DNA from: Litomosoides sigmodontis
Taxonomy: Eukaryota; Nematoda; Chromadorea; Rhabditida; Onchocercidae
DNA length: 64,000 nt
Direction: 5' to 3'
NCBI GenBank assembly: GCA_963070105.1
Contig: OY718808.1
Location: 10,038,898 to 10,102,897, forward strand
Shown: positions 28,742 to 40,364 of the stretch, one piece after another
Numbering within the stretch: the first letter of the stretch is position 1
Layout: each line of letters opens with the position of its first letter
Position numbers and translations under genes: made by a program
Notes under the pieces: model-generated
Told to the model about the DNA's origin: nothing
Database searches by the model: none
The model's input: the letters and a program-made list of their open reading frames with translations, nothing else

Positions 28742-30510
28742 CTTATCTCGCAACGCAATTCCTACACGCCGGTATTAATAAGAAAACTGTTAGATTAGAA
28801 CAAGCTTTAATCTAGGAATTATACTTGTTCTTTACGCGCAGTCAATTAAATTGCAGAACAAGAAATGGATAGGAAAGAAATAAGGGATTTTTTTGTGGGT
28901 ATATGGGTCTCCGAATGCACGAGAAGGGACGCGACCGAGACACGTAATGTTGTTAATGACGTTTATGTGCTATAAAGTAAACTTACTTCAGCTTCCTTTG
29001 CTGGTAATTCCTCAGCTCCTACACCTTCACCATCCATCACGGCGCAAACACATGCAGAAACTCCAACACTTATGAAGACAAAAGAAATCGAGCCAGGTCT
29101 AGGCTCAATTCGCAAAAGATTGATTTAATGCAGGGCGACGGGTCAGATAATCAAATTGTAAGTATGGTCTAAGCTCTATGGTTAAATAGATCTCAGCTTT
29201 AGAAGATTGGAGATCATGAGCGTTTTACGACTTCTTTAAGTCATGTTTTCGCGCAACAGAATCACATTGGGCAAAATTGCGATAACTTAATCACTTCGTT
29301 GACCAATTAGCCAGTCCCTTCAGAAATACTGCGTCCCGAAAGAAGCAATTTTAAGTGAAATCACTGAACAAAGAAATGTTAAAGTTTTAATTTCGTTCGC
29401 TAATAAAGTAAGATTTGTAAGTAGTTCTGTAAGCATCGAAGTACACGGTCATCATGAGGAGAATGTTATGAGGATCAGGATGGGGCTCACCCTAACGTCG
29501 ATTCTGGAAAACCACAAAGGAAGAAGAGTTGAGGCTCCATTTTCAATTACTGTTACGTTGATTTGATGTCCTTTCAGTGTTTTCATTATAAGTTAATTGC
29601 AACATTTTCATCTTCCTTTTCCGTAATCAACCATCTTTGCACTGCTCATCACATCTTTTTTCCCGCAAACACAGGTATGGCTTAAGGATGTGATTTCCCG
29701 AGCTATCTACCTCCTCCACTACTGAGAAGTGCACTTGATCGCATGCATGCATGGTTTCACGTTCTTCAGCAAGTACCCTTGCTTTGTCCATCCCTTTCTT
29801 TGGACATTACTGCTGCTGCTCGTACCTCTGTCTTTATATGAGCAAAACTCTTCCGAAGGTTACAGGTCTCAGTTTGTAGATGAATGTAGACAAGGTCGGG
29901 AAATAGCATGGGGCACGTCTAACCTCCATCCACCAATCTCTCATACACGCCTGCTTCATCGATCGACTGAAGTTAACTGAGCTTCGAAGTCCGAGTCGGA
30001 GCTAGATCGGTTATCAGTGTTAAAGAACAACTTGTTTCTGGTCTCGCCTGCTGAGTTTATTTGAGGCAATGGATCTACAACATTAGGAGCCTACTCCGCT
30101 TTTCAATTTCCACTACATTGATTCTTCAGATATGGCTAAATACGAAACTGTAAAATTAGCAACTGGTGTCGAGAAACCCGAAGTCTAACAGGGAATACAA
30201 TACGTTTACTGTATGTAAATACTGTATGTAATATGCTTACCTAAGTTTCCATTTAAATGTAATTCATTCATCCATCATCACCTATCGTATCCTCCCCACC
30301 CCCAAATGCTAGTTACTCAGTGATGTAATGTGCCCATTCAGCCGAACTGTTCCCCACGTTTGCCACCAATCCGTGTTGACGTCGACCAAGCGCTCAGTGC
30401 AGTGTCGATGTGTCGTGTAACAAAGGGATGCTTCGCCTTTGATGGAGGCTGAAGATCAATATGGTCGTAAAATTGGTAAGCTGCCACAACACTCGCAGAG
30501 ATCTCCTTTT
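28742..30510. other. Divergent intergenic interval
   Basis: This region separates the methyltransferase start (-) from the aldo-keto reductase remnant (+) and should include the methyltransferase promoter. No family or clear exon is seen. The frame at 29729-29980 looks incidental. Confidence 0.5.
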
Positions 30511-32383
30511 TTCACAACCACTGGTGCTGACTTACCGCTTTTTGGTCTGTGTACTTGGCTGGTAAGTCTTTCCATTGTTCACAGTAAAAAGGAGTGTTTT
30601 ACTTCTGGGAAATTGAAGCGAAAAGATATGTTCAAAAGTAGGCGCACTGTATATTGATGAAGTCAGTAGCACTTCCATTTTTTACTCATTCAGTTTCATA
30701 TCGCACTTCGCTGCCGGAAAGGAATGCTTTGGTTTTCGTTCATTACATTACTCTGTTCACTTCCCAGAGAATGCACTGGTTTAAAGGAAAATAGATAGAA
30801 CTTGTTGGGGGTTTCCATAGAGCAACTAATCGACTAAGATGCCATTTTTTCAACTTATGGGATTTTGAATAACTTTACAGCTACCATTAGTGATGCACAG
30901 ACCAGATGAAATTGAAGGATTGGTGAGAAAACAACTAGAAGATTTGAATGTGGATTACTTTGACCTTTACCTTGCCCATTGTCCATGTCCATGCAAAGTA
31001 TGTATTTCACAAATGGCAAATTTAATGTCATAAGTAGACATCACCCAAAATTCTTTTTCTCCAGTATGCTAACACTGGAAAATACCAGAGAGAAAAAAAC
31101 TAAGCAAAAAAACCAGCAAACAAGTGTTTTTTTCAGCATCGACCTGAAGATTTGCCAGATAACTACAAACTGCCATTGGAAAATGGACACGTAGTTCCGG
31201 AACTGATTGAGCATATTGAAACGTGGAAAGTGATGGAAAACTTGTATAAAGCAGAAATACTCAAAGTACGTCTTGTCTTTGGTCATTCTTTTTGTTAGTC
31301 GATTAGATTTGTTTCTGCAATGGTCTTGTTTTCAATGTTTATAAAATCTTATATAATCATATTTTCAGGCAATTGGTTATCCAACTTCAATGAAAAACAA
31401 ATACAATATATTCTCGATCACGCAACTGAGAAACCACATAATTTACAGGTGTGGATCTTTGGCGAATAACGACTATACAACAAGACCGTTGACATTTTTT
31501 TTTGGGAGTGGTTTCAATGTTTTTCAGATATTACGACATACTGAGAAGTTTTTTGTAATCATCCGATTCGGATTTGAAATTTGATCATAAATGAAGAATT
31601 GTTCAAATACTTTCTGTTCCGCTTTCATAGGCTACTAACTCTGTGGGGTTACCCGGCATTCAGGTTGGGGCACATCTTTATTGGCCGCAAACAGAACTTC
31701 ATGAATTTTGCAAGAAAAACAGCATCACAATGACAAGTTATGCAACACTTGGATTACCTGGAAGAATAACTTTTAATCCAGACTTTAATTGGCCCAATGG
31801 TGAACCTGTGAAGGATCCTTTAGTTTTACGACTGGCAAAGAAGTGTAAGAAATCACCAGCTCAGGTGCGGAATCTTCAATCTTGCGTTTTGTTCCAGACG
31901 ATATGTTCGAAATTTTATATTTTTGTGAGAATTTTATAGAAATCGAAAATGTTCAATATTATTGGTCAGGAAGACTAGCGCGGATCTCTCTCAGGTTCTT
32001 TTGCGTCATATGACACAACGCTGTATTTTCACTGTTCTAAGAAGTGTTAATCGAGATAGAATACTTGAAAATTTCAATATTTTCGATTTTAAGTTAACAG
32101 AAAAAGATATCAAACAACTGGATGACGTGAAGACACGTGTTCGCCTTCTTTTTGATTTGTAAGTTTATTTTATGTTGCACTGTGACTTTTTTTTCTGTTT
32201 GATTCTGTTAAAGAAGTCATAACGGTATGAAATTTCTTAAAAATTATGAGTAATAGAAGTTTTGTAAATGTGGTTCCAGTGGTGTGAATGAATTTGCAAC
32301 ACTTCAGGATTTTCGATCATCCTTTGTATCCATTTGAAGATATCGATTTATCAAAAATGAAGCGTGTGTACCTTAAAGATTGA
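30511..32383 (+). pseudogene. Aldo-keto reductase, apparently broken
   Basis: Intact enzymes of this family reduce carbonyls with NADPH in a TIM barrel. Recognisable parts are GADLPLFGLCTW (30523-30558), TSGKLKRKDMF (30601-30633), an exon 30881-30997 with DYFDLYLAHCP including the active-site His, exon 31137-31265, exon 31369-31448 (LSNFNEKQIQYILDHATEKP), exon 31664-31864 (LYWPQTELHEFC), exon 31995-32158 (VLLRHMTQRC, FDFKLTEKDI) and the last exon 32308-32383 ending LYPFED and KMKRVYLKD. Two defects are visible. The roughly 35-40 residues between the first two pieces, which in the family hold the GYRHIDTA segment with catalytic Asp and Tyr, are missing, and only 42 bases separate those pieces. 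Exon 31369-31448 also needs a frameshift: AIG is in frame, but LSNF resumes one base early at 31377, and the exon is 80 nt between phase-0 neighbours. Assembly error is possible, but both faults together suggest a pseudogene. Confidence 0.8.
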
Positions 32384-34499
32384 AATCAGTAATACTACTG
32401 AGTCTTTGGTCGCTGGTCCCATATTTAATCGAAGGTTGTGCCTTAAACGTGACTGGAGAGAATGATGATTTAGGGAAGAAAAACTCGTAGCTTTACAGTC
32501 AAATATTGTTGTAAACAAATATTTTCCATTTAACAAGGTAGTTTTATGCAAAATTATATATGAAAATTGCTTTAACATGTAAGCTTTGTTGGAAATAGAA
32601 ATCACAATGACTTTTTATTGCAACAGAATTAGATAATCCATGTTTCTTTAGATAGCTTCGTCGAACTCTGATAAATGTTATGAATCATAACTTTCAGAGA
32701 CTAATTGTAAAAGTTGATTGCTAACACCGTAATCAAGTAATCAATTAATCGAAACGTAATCAAGTAATCGAAAATTTCAAATGCACTCCAATTTTGCTTT
32801 TAAAAGGATTAGTAAATCACTTGACATTTTGAATAGTGATCGAAAACTGGTGAATAGTACTGGCTGAGAACAGTAGTTAATCTGAATTAAGCGAAGCAAG
32901 TTGGAAACATTTTTATGAACTCGCTTAAATTATGTTCAATTGTATATCTGACGAAAAAAATGACTTATCTAGTACTATTAGAGCGCTGCTTTTGTTCCGC
33001 ATATTTCATTCAATTATTCAAAAAAATATAATCAGAATCTTTCTTGCCAACATTCAGTCATTTTTCCGTTTTTGCAAACAAACGATTTCTTATTTCCTGC
33101 CCTACCATTATAATTAGTTTTACCTACAGTTTCATATTTTCAATATTTACTTCACTTTTCGCAATTCTTATCATTATTTCTTATTAGACTTGTAAAGCAA
33201 TTCGAAAATTTTCTTATACTTGCTGACTTTGCTTTACTTGTAATTTTTATTATTTTAACCATGTTTATAATAAAGCTGTCGAAATATATGTAACGGTAGT
33301 TAGTTAACATTGACATTAGATCACAATTTGACTTTTTTCCAGGACTTTCCATTGGTTAAGCTTTTACATTAAGTCAAAAATTTATTGAAGCATCCGAAAC
33401 AAAATGGAATATTTTTGCACCCTTACTCATGTAGTAAGATTGAATTTAGATAGCTCTGGCGCAGACATCCTTAAGCCTTACCTGTATTTGGCGGTTCTTA
33501 TCACGTTATGTGATAAGATCATTATGGAAAATGAACTCATACTTCATCTGTGTGTGATGCATAAAGTAAGCGCAAGCAGTGAAAGGGCATCAAATCAATA
33601 TATATTAATGAGTAATTTAAAAAAAATACTTAATTCCTCATTATTTGTAAATTGGCACGAAGTCTCAGCATTTCTTTTTTTTCCTTCGGAGTCTTCCGGA
33701 ATTGACGTTAAAGCATGCCAATATTATTGTATTTTAAGAATAGTTAAAGTGATGAAACTGCAAGATCGTGATAATGTTTTCCTCATGATGATAACGTGTT
33801 TCAATGTTATAATCATGGAAAAAAATCAAATAGGACAAAATCAAAAAACATGGTTGCAATAAATCTAAGAAAAATACAGCAAAAAGTGAAAAGTACTTTA
33901 AGAACTTTCAGAATTTTCAAAAAAAACTACCCACATGCCCAGTAAATGGCTTATTCCACTAATACTTTCTAAATATTACTGAAATTTTTCAAACTGTGTA
34001 TTCACAGAAAGGTCTTAGGTTCATTTTTAAGCTAGAATGATGTTTCTTCGTCAACTTTTTTAATGAGAATATAAGTACAATTTTGACTGGACTAACAACA
34101 GCGAAAAAACCAAACTTTTCGGGATAAGTACATGCCTTTAATGAACATCGAAGTTCACCAAATACAGTAAATATTTGGTTAATAATATGCATTTCGCAAT
34201 AATTATGAATTAGCAGTATAACACCTAGAAGCGTAACAAACACCGTTTTTTAGTTCTATAACAGCATTGCTTTCTATGTGCTACAATACCACAGCCTACT
34301 GGAAATTACTACAAATGTCACCTCAATTCCTAAACAATGATATCAGGCCTTCAATATGAAATAGACAATTTGGTAAGATATAACAAACAACCTTGAGAAT
34401 ATTGCAAGCTTTCTGCATAACGGCCATCTTTGCAAACGTCGATCAATTTGCTGCAAATGATTGAAAATCATGACAACGAAGACATAAGCATTTTTCTTA
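32384..34499. other. Intergenic interval between convergent genes
   Basis: AT-rich sequence between the reductase remnant and the 3' end of the MCFD2-like gene. It includes a 152-codon open frame (33404-33862, plus) with no family resemblance and a short tandem repeat at 32728-32773. I see no supported gene. Confidence 0.5.
32728..32773. repeat. Short imperfect tandem repeat
   Basis: Two adjacent copies begin CGTAATCAAGTAATC and end CGAAA. The first copy has an 8-base insertion relative to the second. Confidence 0.75.
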
Positions 34500-36193
34500 C
34501 TACTGTACTGGTGGTTGCTGTTTTTGTTGTTGCTGTTGGTATTGTTGCCTCATTTGCTCGTCCCGTTGCTTTTGCGCTATGGAAAATTCTGCATAACTGA
34601 TATAACCATCTCGATTAATATCATCCGAATCGAAGATCGGATCCAGCATCCGTTCAATTTCCAATTCCGTTATTACTGGTGGTGGTAGCTGAGTTGAACT
34701 TTGCCGGGAATCTCGATTTTCTAAAATTTCAATAAAATTTCGACAAAGCCCTCACGTTCTCACACTGGTTTCAGTTTTTCTTCTCAAGAATCAACGTTTG
34801 CTTTATCGAGTTCCCACTCCACTCTTCTGAATTAGTAACAGCATATATAAAATAGAGTAATGCTACCGATGTATTACCTTCATCAAAATGAGTTATCGCT
34901 TTAATTAATTCAATCCCATCCAGCGATTCATCGCTGTCTAGGTCGTGCATATTGAAATAATGGAACTGTAACTGCTCGGGAGTCATTTTTGCAGTCGGTT
35001 CACGTTTACCATCCAAATGCTTATTAATATGCCTATGAAATGTAAATGGTGATAATTTTCGCTTTATGAATGTTGACCAATTTCCAAAATTAATCTAGTG
35101 ATTTCATATACCTTATTTCGTAATATAGTTACAGCAAATCAAGAGATGACAAAGCTTAAAGAATTTTAGATTATAGGTGCTTCTTTGCAATTATGTCTTG
35201 TATACTCCATGGCTAACAACGACATTGACTAAATTCAATCTTCCTCCAAATTTTTATTTAAAAAAATTAGAAAAAAATTTATTAAAAAAATAAAAACTGA
35301 TTTATATGGTTCGAAATTAGGAATAAATAATACAGTAGAAAAAAGCGCCCCTTATCACTTCACAATCCAATCTTTGATTAGTGAAACAAAAGAGTTGTTT
35401 AGCCAAATGAACCTTCATCCATTTAACTTCAAAAAAAAGCGTTTTTAACTTCATTGCCCTGATAATAGTTGAATTAAACAATCTCTCAGTTTCCTTGTCA
35501 TTCGTATTATACAGCTATGTCATTAGCAGCTGCCAAATAGGATGGGGAAATCTTCAAACGATTTTAACCGTTCAAAAAGTGGATATGATTTCAGTAGAAG
35601 GCAATATCTAGATGTTATAATGTGAGAAAAATGACCAGTTCTAAGGGCCAAATTTCAGTGAGAGACTTTATAATAATCTACTATTGAAATTTAAAATTTT
35701 GTTATTCTTATAGATAGATTATAGACAGTCTGGGAGACAGGAAACAACAAGTTCATTAAAGAACCGAAACTTATCCTCAAAAACGGCAACCTCAAAGAAA
35801 AAGAAAAGTGGATAATAATGACATACTCAGCATTCTTCACTTGTTCGCCTCCAAACTCTCGAGCAACTTGAGGCGCTGCTTGTTTCTGATGCATTTGCCC
35901 CTGATGATGCATCTTCAAAAAAAACCCAATCATTTATGCGGATAAAACTTAAACGTGGAGGGATGAATAAAAATTCGCTATCTGGAAGTTTTTTGAGGTT
36001 CAAACGTCGGAATGTTTGACATATAACTTAGTTAGTTGCACATCCCTTAGCTTCCCCGTGCTACATCCGTACGAAAAAACATTACTTCTAGCGGCTTTTC
36101 TATATTCTGACCCGGAAACGATGGCGCTTGATGGGCTAATACCAATGTGAATAAAACCAGCATGAAAACAGCACTTGCACCACCATTCTGCAT
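34500..36193 (-). CDS. MCFD2-like secreted EF-hand protein
   Basis: MCFD2 is a luminal calcium-binding partner of the lectin LMAN1/ERGIC-53 in ER-to-Golgi export of glycoproteins. Four minus-strand exons join in phase to 189 codons: 36193-36086, 35912-35827, 35032-34878, 34720-34500. Residues 1-20 form a signal peptide whose hydrophobic core is AVFMLVLFTLVLA. The middle has the family's HxxxHL...HYFNMHDLD lead-in. EF-hand 1 is DLDSDESLDGIE, with Glu at the usual Gly position; EF-hand 2 is DINRDGYISYAE, fully canonical. Human MCFD2 is 146 residues. The extra length here is mainly a His/Gln-rich stretch after the signal peptide and a Gln/Pro-rich tail of about 28 residues after EF-hand 2, encoded by mixed CAA and CAG. 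It has no KDEL-type retrieval signal. It is divergent from syntaxin-5, with 739 bases between the two starts. Confidence 0.9.
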
Positions 36194-36932
36194 CTTCAAC
36201 AGTCCAGTTTATTCTGAAAACTGCGTATGCTTCTATGCTTAAATTCCTCCGGTCCCAGCAAATCCCGAAACTTTCAAAAAAGAATCCGGAAAGGATTTAG
36301 AGCTGAAACCTAGTGCTGTTCGTCTAGTCCGTTAATGTAACCACTAGTAGCGAACCACACAGCTACGGCAACAACCCTTCCACTCGCAAACGCCACGGTC
36401 ACTTCGCATGACACCCCACCCCCTCCAATACACACCCTCCTCAACTTTCCACCCTTCCCAACAAAATCGCGGCCGCAGCCACGGACTTCACAATGACCAC
36501 GTCAGCCGAAGAGTGAAGTGAAGAAGTGGGATTGGAGTAAAAAGAAAATGACTGGGAGCTCCTCAGTTTCGTTCTGTTGTGGTTTGTGATACTTCACCAG
36601 ATCTTTTTTTAACATAACTTCCTCTGCATATCTTTTTTTTTCATTTCCTTCTTGAGGCTTTTTATTCAGATGGGAAATTCTCAACTTAATTTTTGGTAGC
36701 TAAGGATCGAAAAAATCTAGAATCTCGATTTTATTTTGGTTCACTTACTTGGTCCTTAGATGTATGGTATATGACCAATAGGTATGACGCTGTTCTTAAT
36801 CTAATAACTCACTGAATGAATTTACAGATAATTGATTTAAATGATTTTTTTTATCACGCTAATTAAATCTTAGTTTGTTCCTGATGTTAATTGCAGGAAA
36901 ACGGTGGGCATTGAAGGTAGGAGAATTCATTA
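36194..36932. promoter_or_regulatory. Bidirectional promoter interval, MCFD2-like / syntaxin-5
   Basis: These 739 bases separate two divergent start codons. A stretch at about 36350-36510 is clearly more GC- and C-rich than its surroundings and includes a GCGGCCGC. That is what an unmasked core promoter might look like in AT-rich DNA. It contains the UPRE-like site listed separately. Either transcript may also contain 5'UTR or trans-splice acceptor sequence here. Confidence 0.55.
36497..36504 (-). promoter_or_regulatory. Exact UPRE core (TGACGTGG on the minus strand)
   Basis: The plus strand reads CCACGTCA, the reverse complement of TGACGTGG. That is the unfolded-protein-response element bound by XBP1 and ATF6. 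It lies 304 bases upstream of the MCFD2-like start and 429 bases upstream of the syntaxin-5 start. An 8-mer can occur by chance about once per 30 kb on two strands, so the position carries most of the weight. Confidence 0.4.
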
Positions 36933-37416
36933 ATGCATGTGAATGACGCCGACTTACCTGTAACGGTTACACGACGACGCGTTACGGCATCTGATATTAG
37001 CGTGAATCCGAGCGTGAATTGCATTCCTCCAGGAGACGTCAAGTCGAAAACTAGTTCATTCTCATCTTTCACATCATTGTGGTCTGCTGCCCAGGTATGT
37101 CAAATTCTCCCAACATATTTTTTGTATATTTTGATACCTTTTTGCATATTCGTGTATGATAAAGAAAGGTTGACTAACGTGTGTGACTTTACGGACTGCC
37201 GGAAGTAAACTATATTAGGGAAGTGAACAAAAATTAAATAACAAGCCATATTAACGTATTTGATTACCTTTTCTTAAGTAGTATACAGCAAATAAATAGG
37301 TTTTGCAGAATTCCTAGCTCTAAAGTTAATCATGGGGGAGGGGGCGATGGATAAATCAAAATACGTTTTGTATGCGTATGTGTGTATTTATGTGTATGTA
37401 TATGTGTACATGTATT

Positions 37417-37478
<62 letters not shown>

Positions 37479-40364
37479 CGGACATTGGAACGAACGATAG
37501 ATTTAATAATGGAGGCCTACGATCACACGGTTATATGTTTATAATATAAATATTTTCCTCTTGGAACAAGCCATGATACACATGTAAGAAATCAATTAAT
37601 GAACAGAAATTTTCGGGATGAAACTTAATTCAGCGTTTCAGTTTTCATCAATAAACATTGTAAGACGGTTACGCGGTTGCAGTAATTATCAGCGAATATA
37701 ATATAATGCCGAATATAATTCTCAGTTTTACAGAATTACAGCAATTTGCGGTATTTATTTTCGATCTCAAAAACAATTATAATTTCAGCACAGCTTTTCT
37801 GGCACAGATTGTGGTACCTCTCAGTCACCTGATCATCTCAGAAGCAATTCGAGAAGTTCAGAACATAGACAGAGCTCACCAATAAACTTAAAGATTACTG
37901 AAACAATGCCATCTCGAGACCGTACTAGCGAGTTCCGTACTACAGCGAAGTCTTATCAGGTTAATTTATCACTATGGATGGAACATGAAAATACGTTTTT
38001 CGCTGTTAGCTTTCAAATTTATCCATGAAAATGGAGTTGAAGAATTCTAATCTCGGTCGAGATAAAACCGATTCAGAATAACTTAGTTCTTAATTCTGGT
38101 TAGAAAACAGCTTATTCAGATGAAAATACAAGGAGTCAGTTGCTATACGCCAAGGGAGCCGAGAATACAGCAATCAGTGCAGTTCGCGCAACTTGCAAAG
38201 TAGCTTTTAATGGAATTCAAAATCTCGCTTTTTCTGGCGAGAAGTTGAGATATGGGAAAGCAGCGTTAATTCTTCGGCTGTTAACACTTCAAATTTGCTA
38301 TATTTATTTAGAAAAAAAAGTGTTTTTAAATCCCCCTGTGAGCTTCGAAATTGTCGTTTTGCAGACGTATTGGACATGATTTGAGCTTAACGTGTGCAAA
38401 AATGGAGAAGTTAACTGAATTAGCGAAACGACGCTCTATATTCGATGAGCACATGATGGAAGTGGAAGAATTAGCACAAGTAGTAAAGCATGTAAGTTCC
38501 GAAAATGTTGTTAAAATGAATGCTATTGAATGGTTTTATCATTTGATAAGCTTTAAAATGGAATTTTCTAGGATATAACAGGATTAAATAAGCAGATAGC
38601 AATGTTACAAGACTTTTCAAAAAGTAACGGTAATTTCAACAAAAAGGACCAAGGACATGGGCATTCACAGTTGGTTGTTGTTGGACTTCAATCAAAGTTG
38701 GCAGGTGTTAGCAAGAATTTTCAAAATGTATTGGAATTACGAACAGAGGTCTGTCTGAGTTTGGAATTGTCGCTCAAAGCCTAATTTCTAGATGCTGATC
38801 GAATGGGTGTGATTATAATTGATGGTCATTTAAGTGGATTTCGTTATCTCTCGGATCATTTCGTTCTTTCTTTGTTTCTACGAATATGGAATGCAGAGCT
38901 TTATTTTATTCTCTCTACTTCTGCAGCGTCTTAACTTTATTTGAATATGATGGTTGTGGTTCTTCGTTATCTCTGTATTAATATTTTAGAATCTAAAACA
39001 ACAGAGATCGCGTCGTGAAAAATTTAGTCAAAGTCAACCCGTGCCGTGCAGTTTACCACTATCTGTCAGCTCCGGAAGCTGTAAGTTCTGTCGGAAATAT
39101 TTAAAACTTTTCGAAAGGATTGAAACCAAAATGTGAATGCAAAATAGAAATTATGCGGAAAGTAATAGTTGGTCACTTTAACTTGAAAGCTCCAAATCCC
39201 TATTCGGAAATAGGAATTGTTTTTACAGGATTTTTTTAATGTTTTACGAAACGTTAAAGTTTACTTCTCCAAAAAAGTTAGCGTAATGTTTTATCATTTT
39301 TGAACTAAACAGACAAACTGTTTTATAATAGGTTCGGTCCTATTGCAAGATGAAATGAAAGCGTCATCATCAGTAGCGATTGATATAAATGTGTTAGAGC
39401 AACAAAGATTACAACAACAGGTATTTTTTGTTCAAATTTAATCCATTTTGATCTTCTCTGATGAAAGTAAATGAGACTTACACTACCTTTGTATCGGCAA
39501 CGTCAGATTGGTTTAGAAATTTAAACTAGGTTCAACATTTAAGGTTTAGCACACTCAATAAATTATTGAGGAATAATATTATGTTCTTATCTGAAATGAT
39601 TTTTCTGGTTACAAAAAACGAAGAAGGAGATTTCTATAAAATGTCATGAGGAAATTGTAGGCTTTACTAATTAATGAACAGGACGCATATTTGCAAGCTC
39701 GTTCAAACACAATGGAAAATATTGAAAGCAGCATTTCGGAACTGGGACAGATTTTTCGTCAGGTTAGCAGCGATTTTTGGCAAAAGCCACAGTCTTAACA
39801 ATGAACTAAGAGATTAAATATGTGCCTTGCATTTTCTGCTATTGATATTTGTTACGGAAACAACGTAGATAAAGGATATAAAAGGATATAATCCTTTCTC
39901 GGAATCAGTTGAGATAAGATGGGCTGTACTTGCTTTCATAATTCACGTTGCCTATAGTATCTGAGGAAACACGACCACTAGCTTTGTTTAAGAAACCATA
40001 CATGGTGTAATTCAAGTGATACAAAATGATGAGAATTAGCACACCATTTAAAAAATGATGAGCAATCACTGCATTAAAAAATGATTGGGATGATGTTTGA
40101 TTTTACCCTCGAAATATTTTTCTCCAATTTAGCATTTTTTTTAATCATTTCAAAGTTTTGTAGCTCGCTTCACTAGTCACTGAGCAAGGCGAAATGATCA
40201 CTCGAATTGATTCAAACGTTGAAGAAACATCATTAAATGTTGAAGCTGCTCATACGGAGCTGGTCAAATATTTCCATTCGATATCGCAAAATCGGTGGCT
40301 GATTGTTAAAGTTTTCGGTGTACTTTTCTTCTTGTTTGTGATATTTATTGTTTTTCTCAGTTAA
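36933..40364 (+). CDS. syx-5: Syntaxin-5 (Qa-SNARE of the ER-Golgi)
   Basis: Syntaxin-5 is the tail-anchored Qa-SNARE for ER-to-Golgi and intra-Golgi fusion. Nine phase-consistent exons give 402 codons: 36933-37094, 37789-37959, 38111-38199, 38365-38491, 38572-38748, 38990-39080, 39332-39420, 39661-39762, 40164-40364. A TAG lies in frame 15 bases before the first ATG. A second methionine at residue 94 (37906) starts MPSRDRTSEFR, the start known from animal short isoforms. The N-terminal domain carries QLAKRIGHDLS and AKMEKLTELAKRRS. The SNARE motif spans about 310-375 with the zero-layer Gln at 344. A hydrophobic anchor of about 17 residues ends FLS. The LKQQRSRREKFS segment is diagnostic of syntaxin-5. 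The residue 1-93 extension contains RRR at 14-16. Exon 3 starts at an acceptor seven bases past a more obvious TTAG; only the later one keeps the frame. Confidence 0.94.
37419..37476. repeat. (TG)29 microsatellite in syntaxin-5 intron 1
   Basis: A pure TG run of 58 bases, preceded by about 50 bases of TATG/TGTA units. It lies in the first intron, between the exon for the long-form N-terminus and the exon holding the second start. Confidence 0.95.

Noticed and set aside
33404..33862. 152-codon plus-strand open frame between the reductase remnant and MCFD2-like gene
   Set aside because: It starts with ATG and is long, but shows no family resemblance, no splice support and unconvincing composition. 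I left it out as a gene but would check it for expression.
38140..38379. 79-codon plus-strand open frame inside syntaxin-5
   Set aside because: The real exon (38111-38199) uses another frame that reads QSVQFAQLAK and joins RIGHD in phase. The long open frame runs through the intron.
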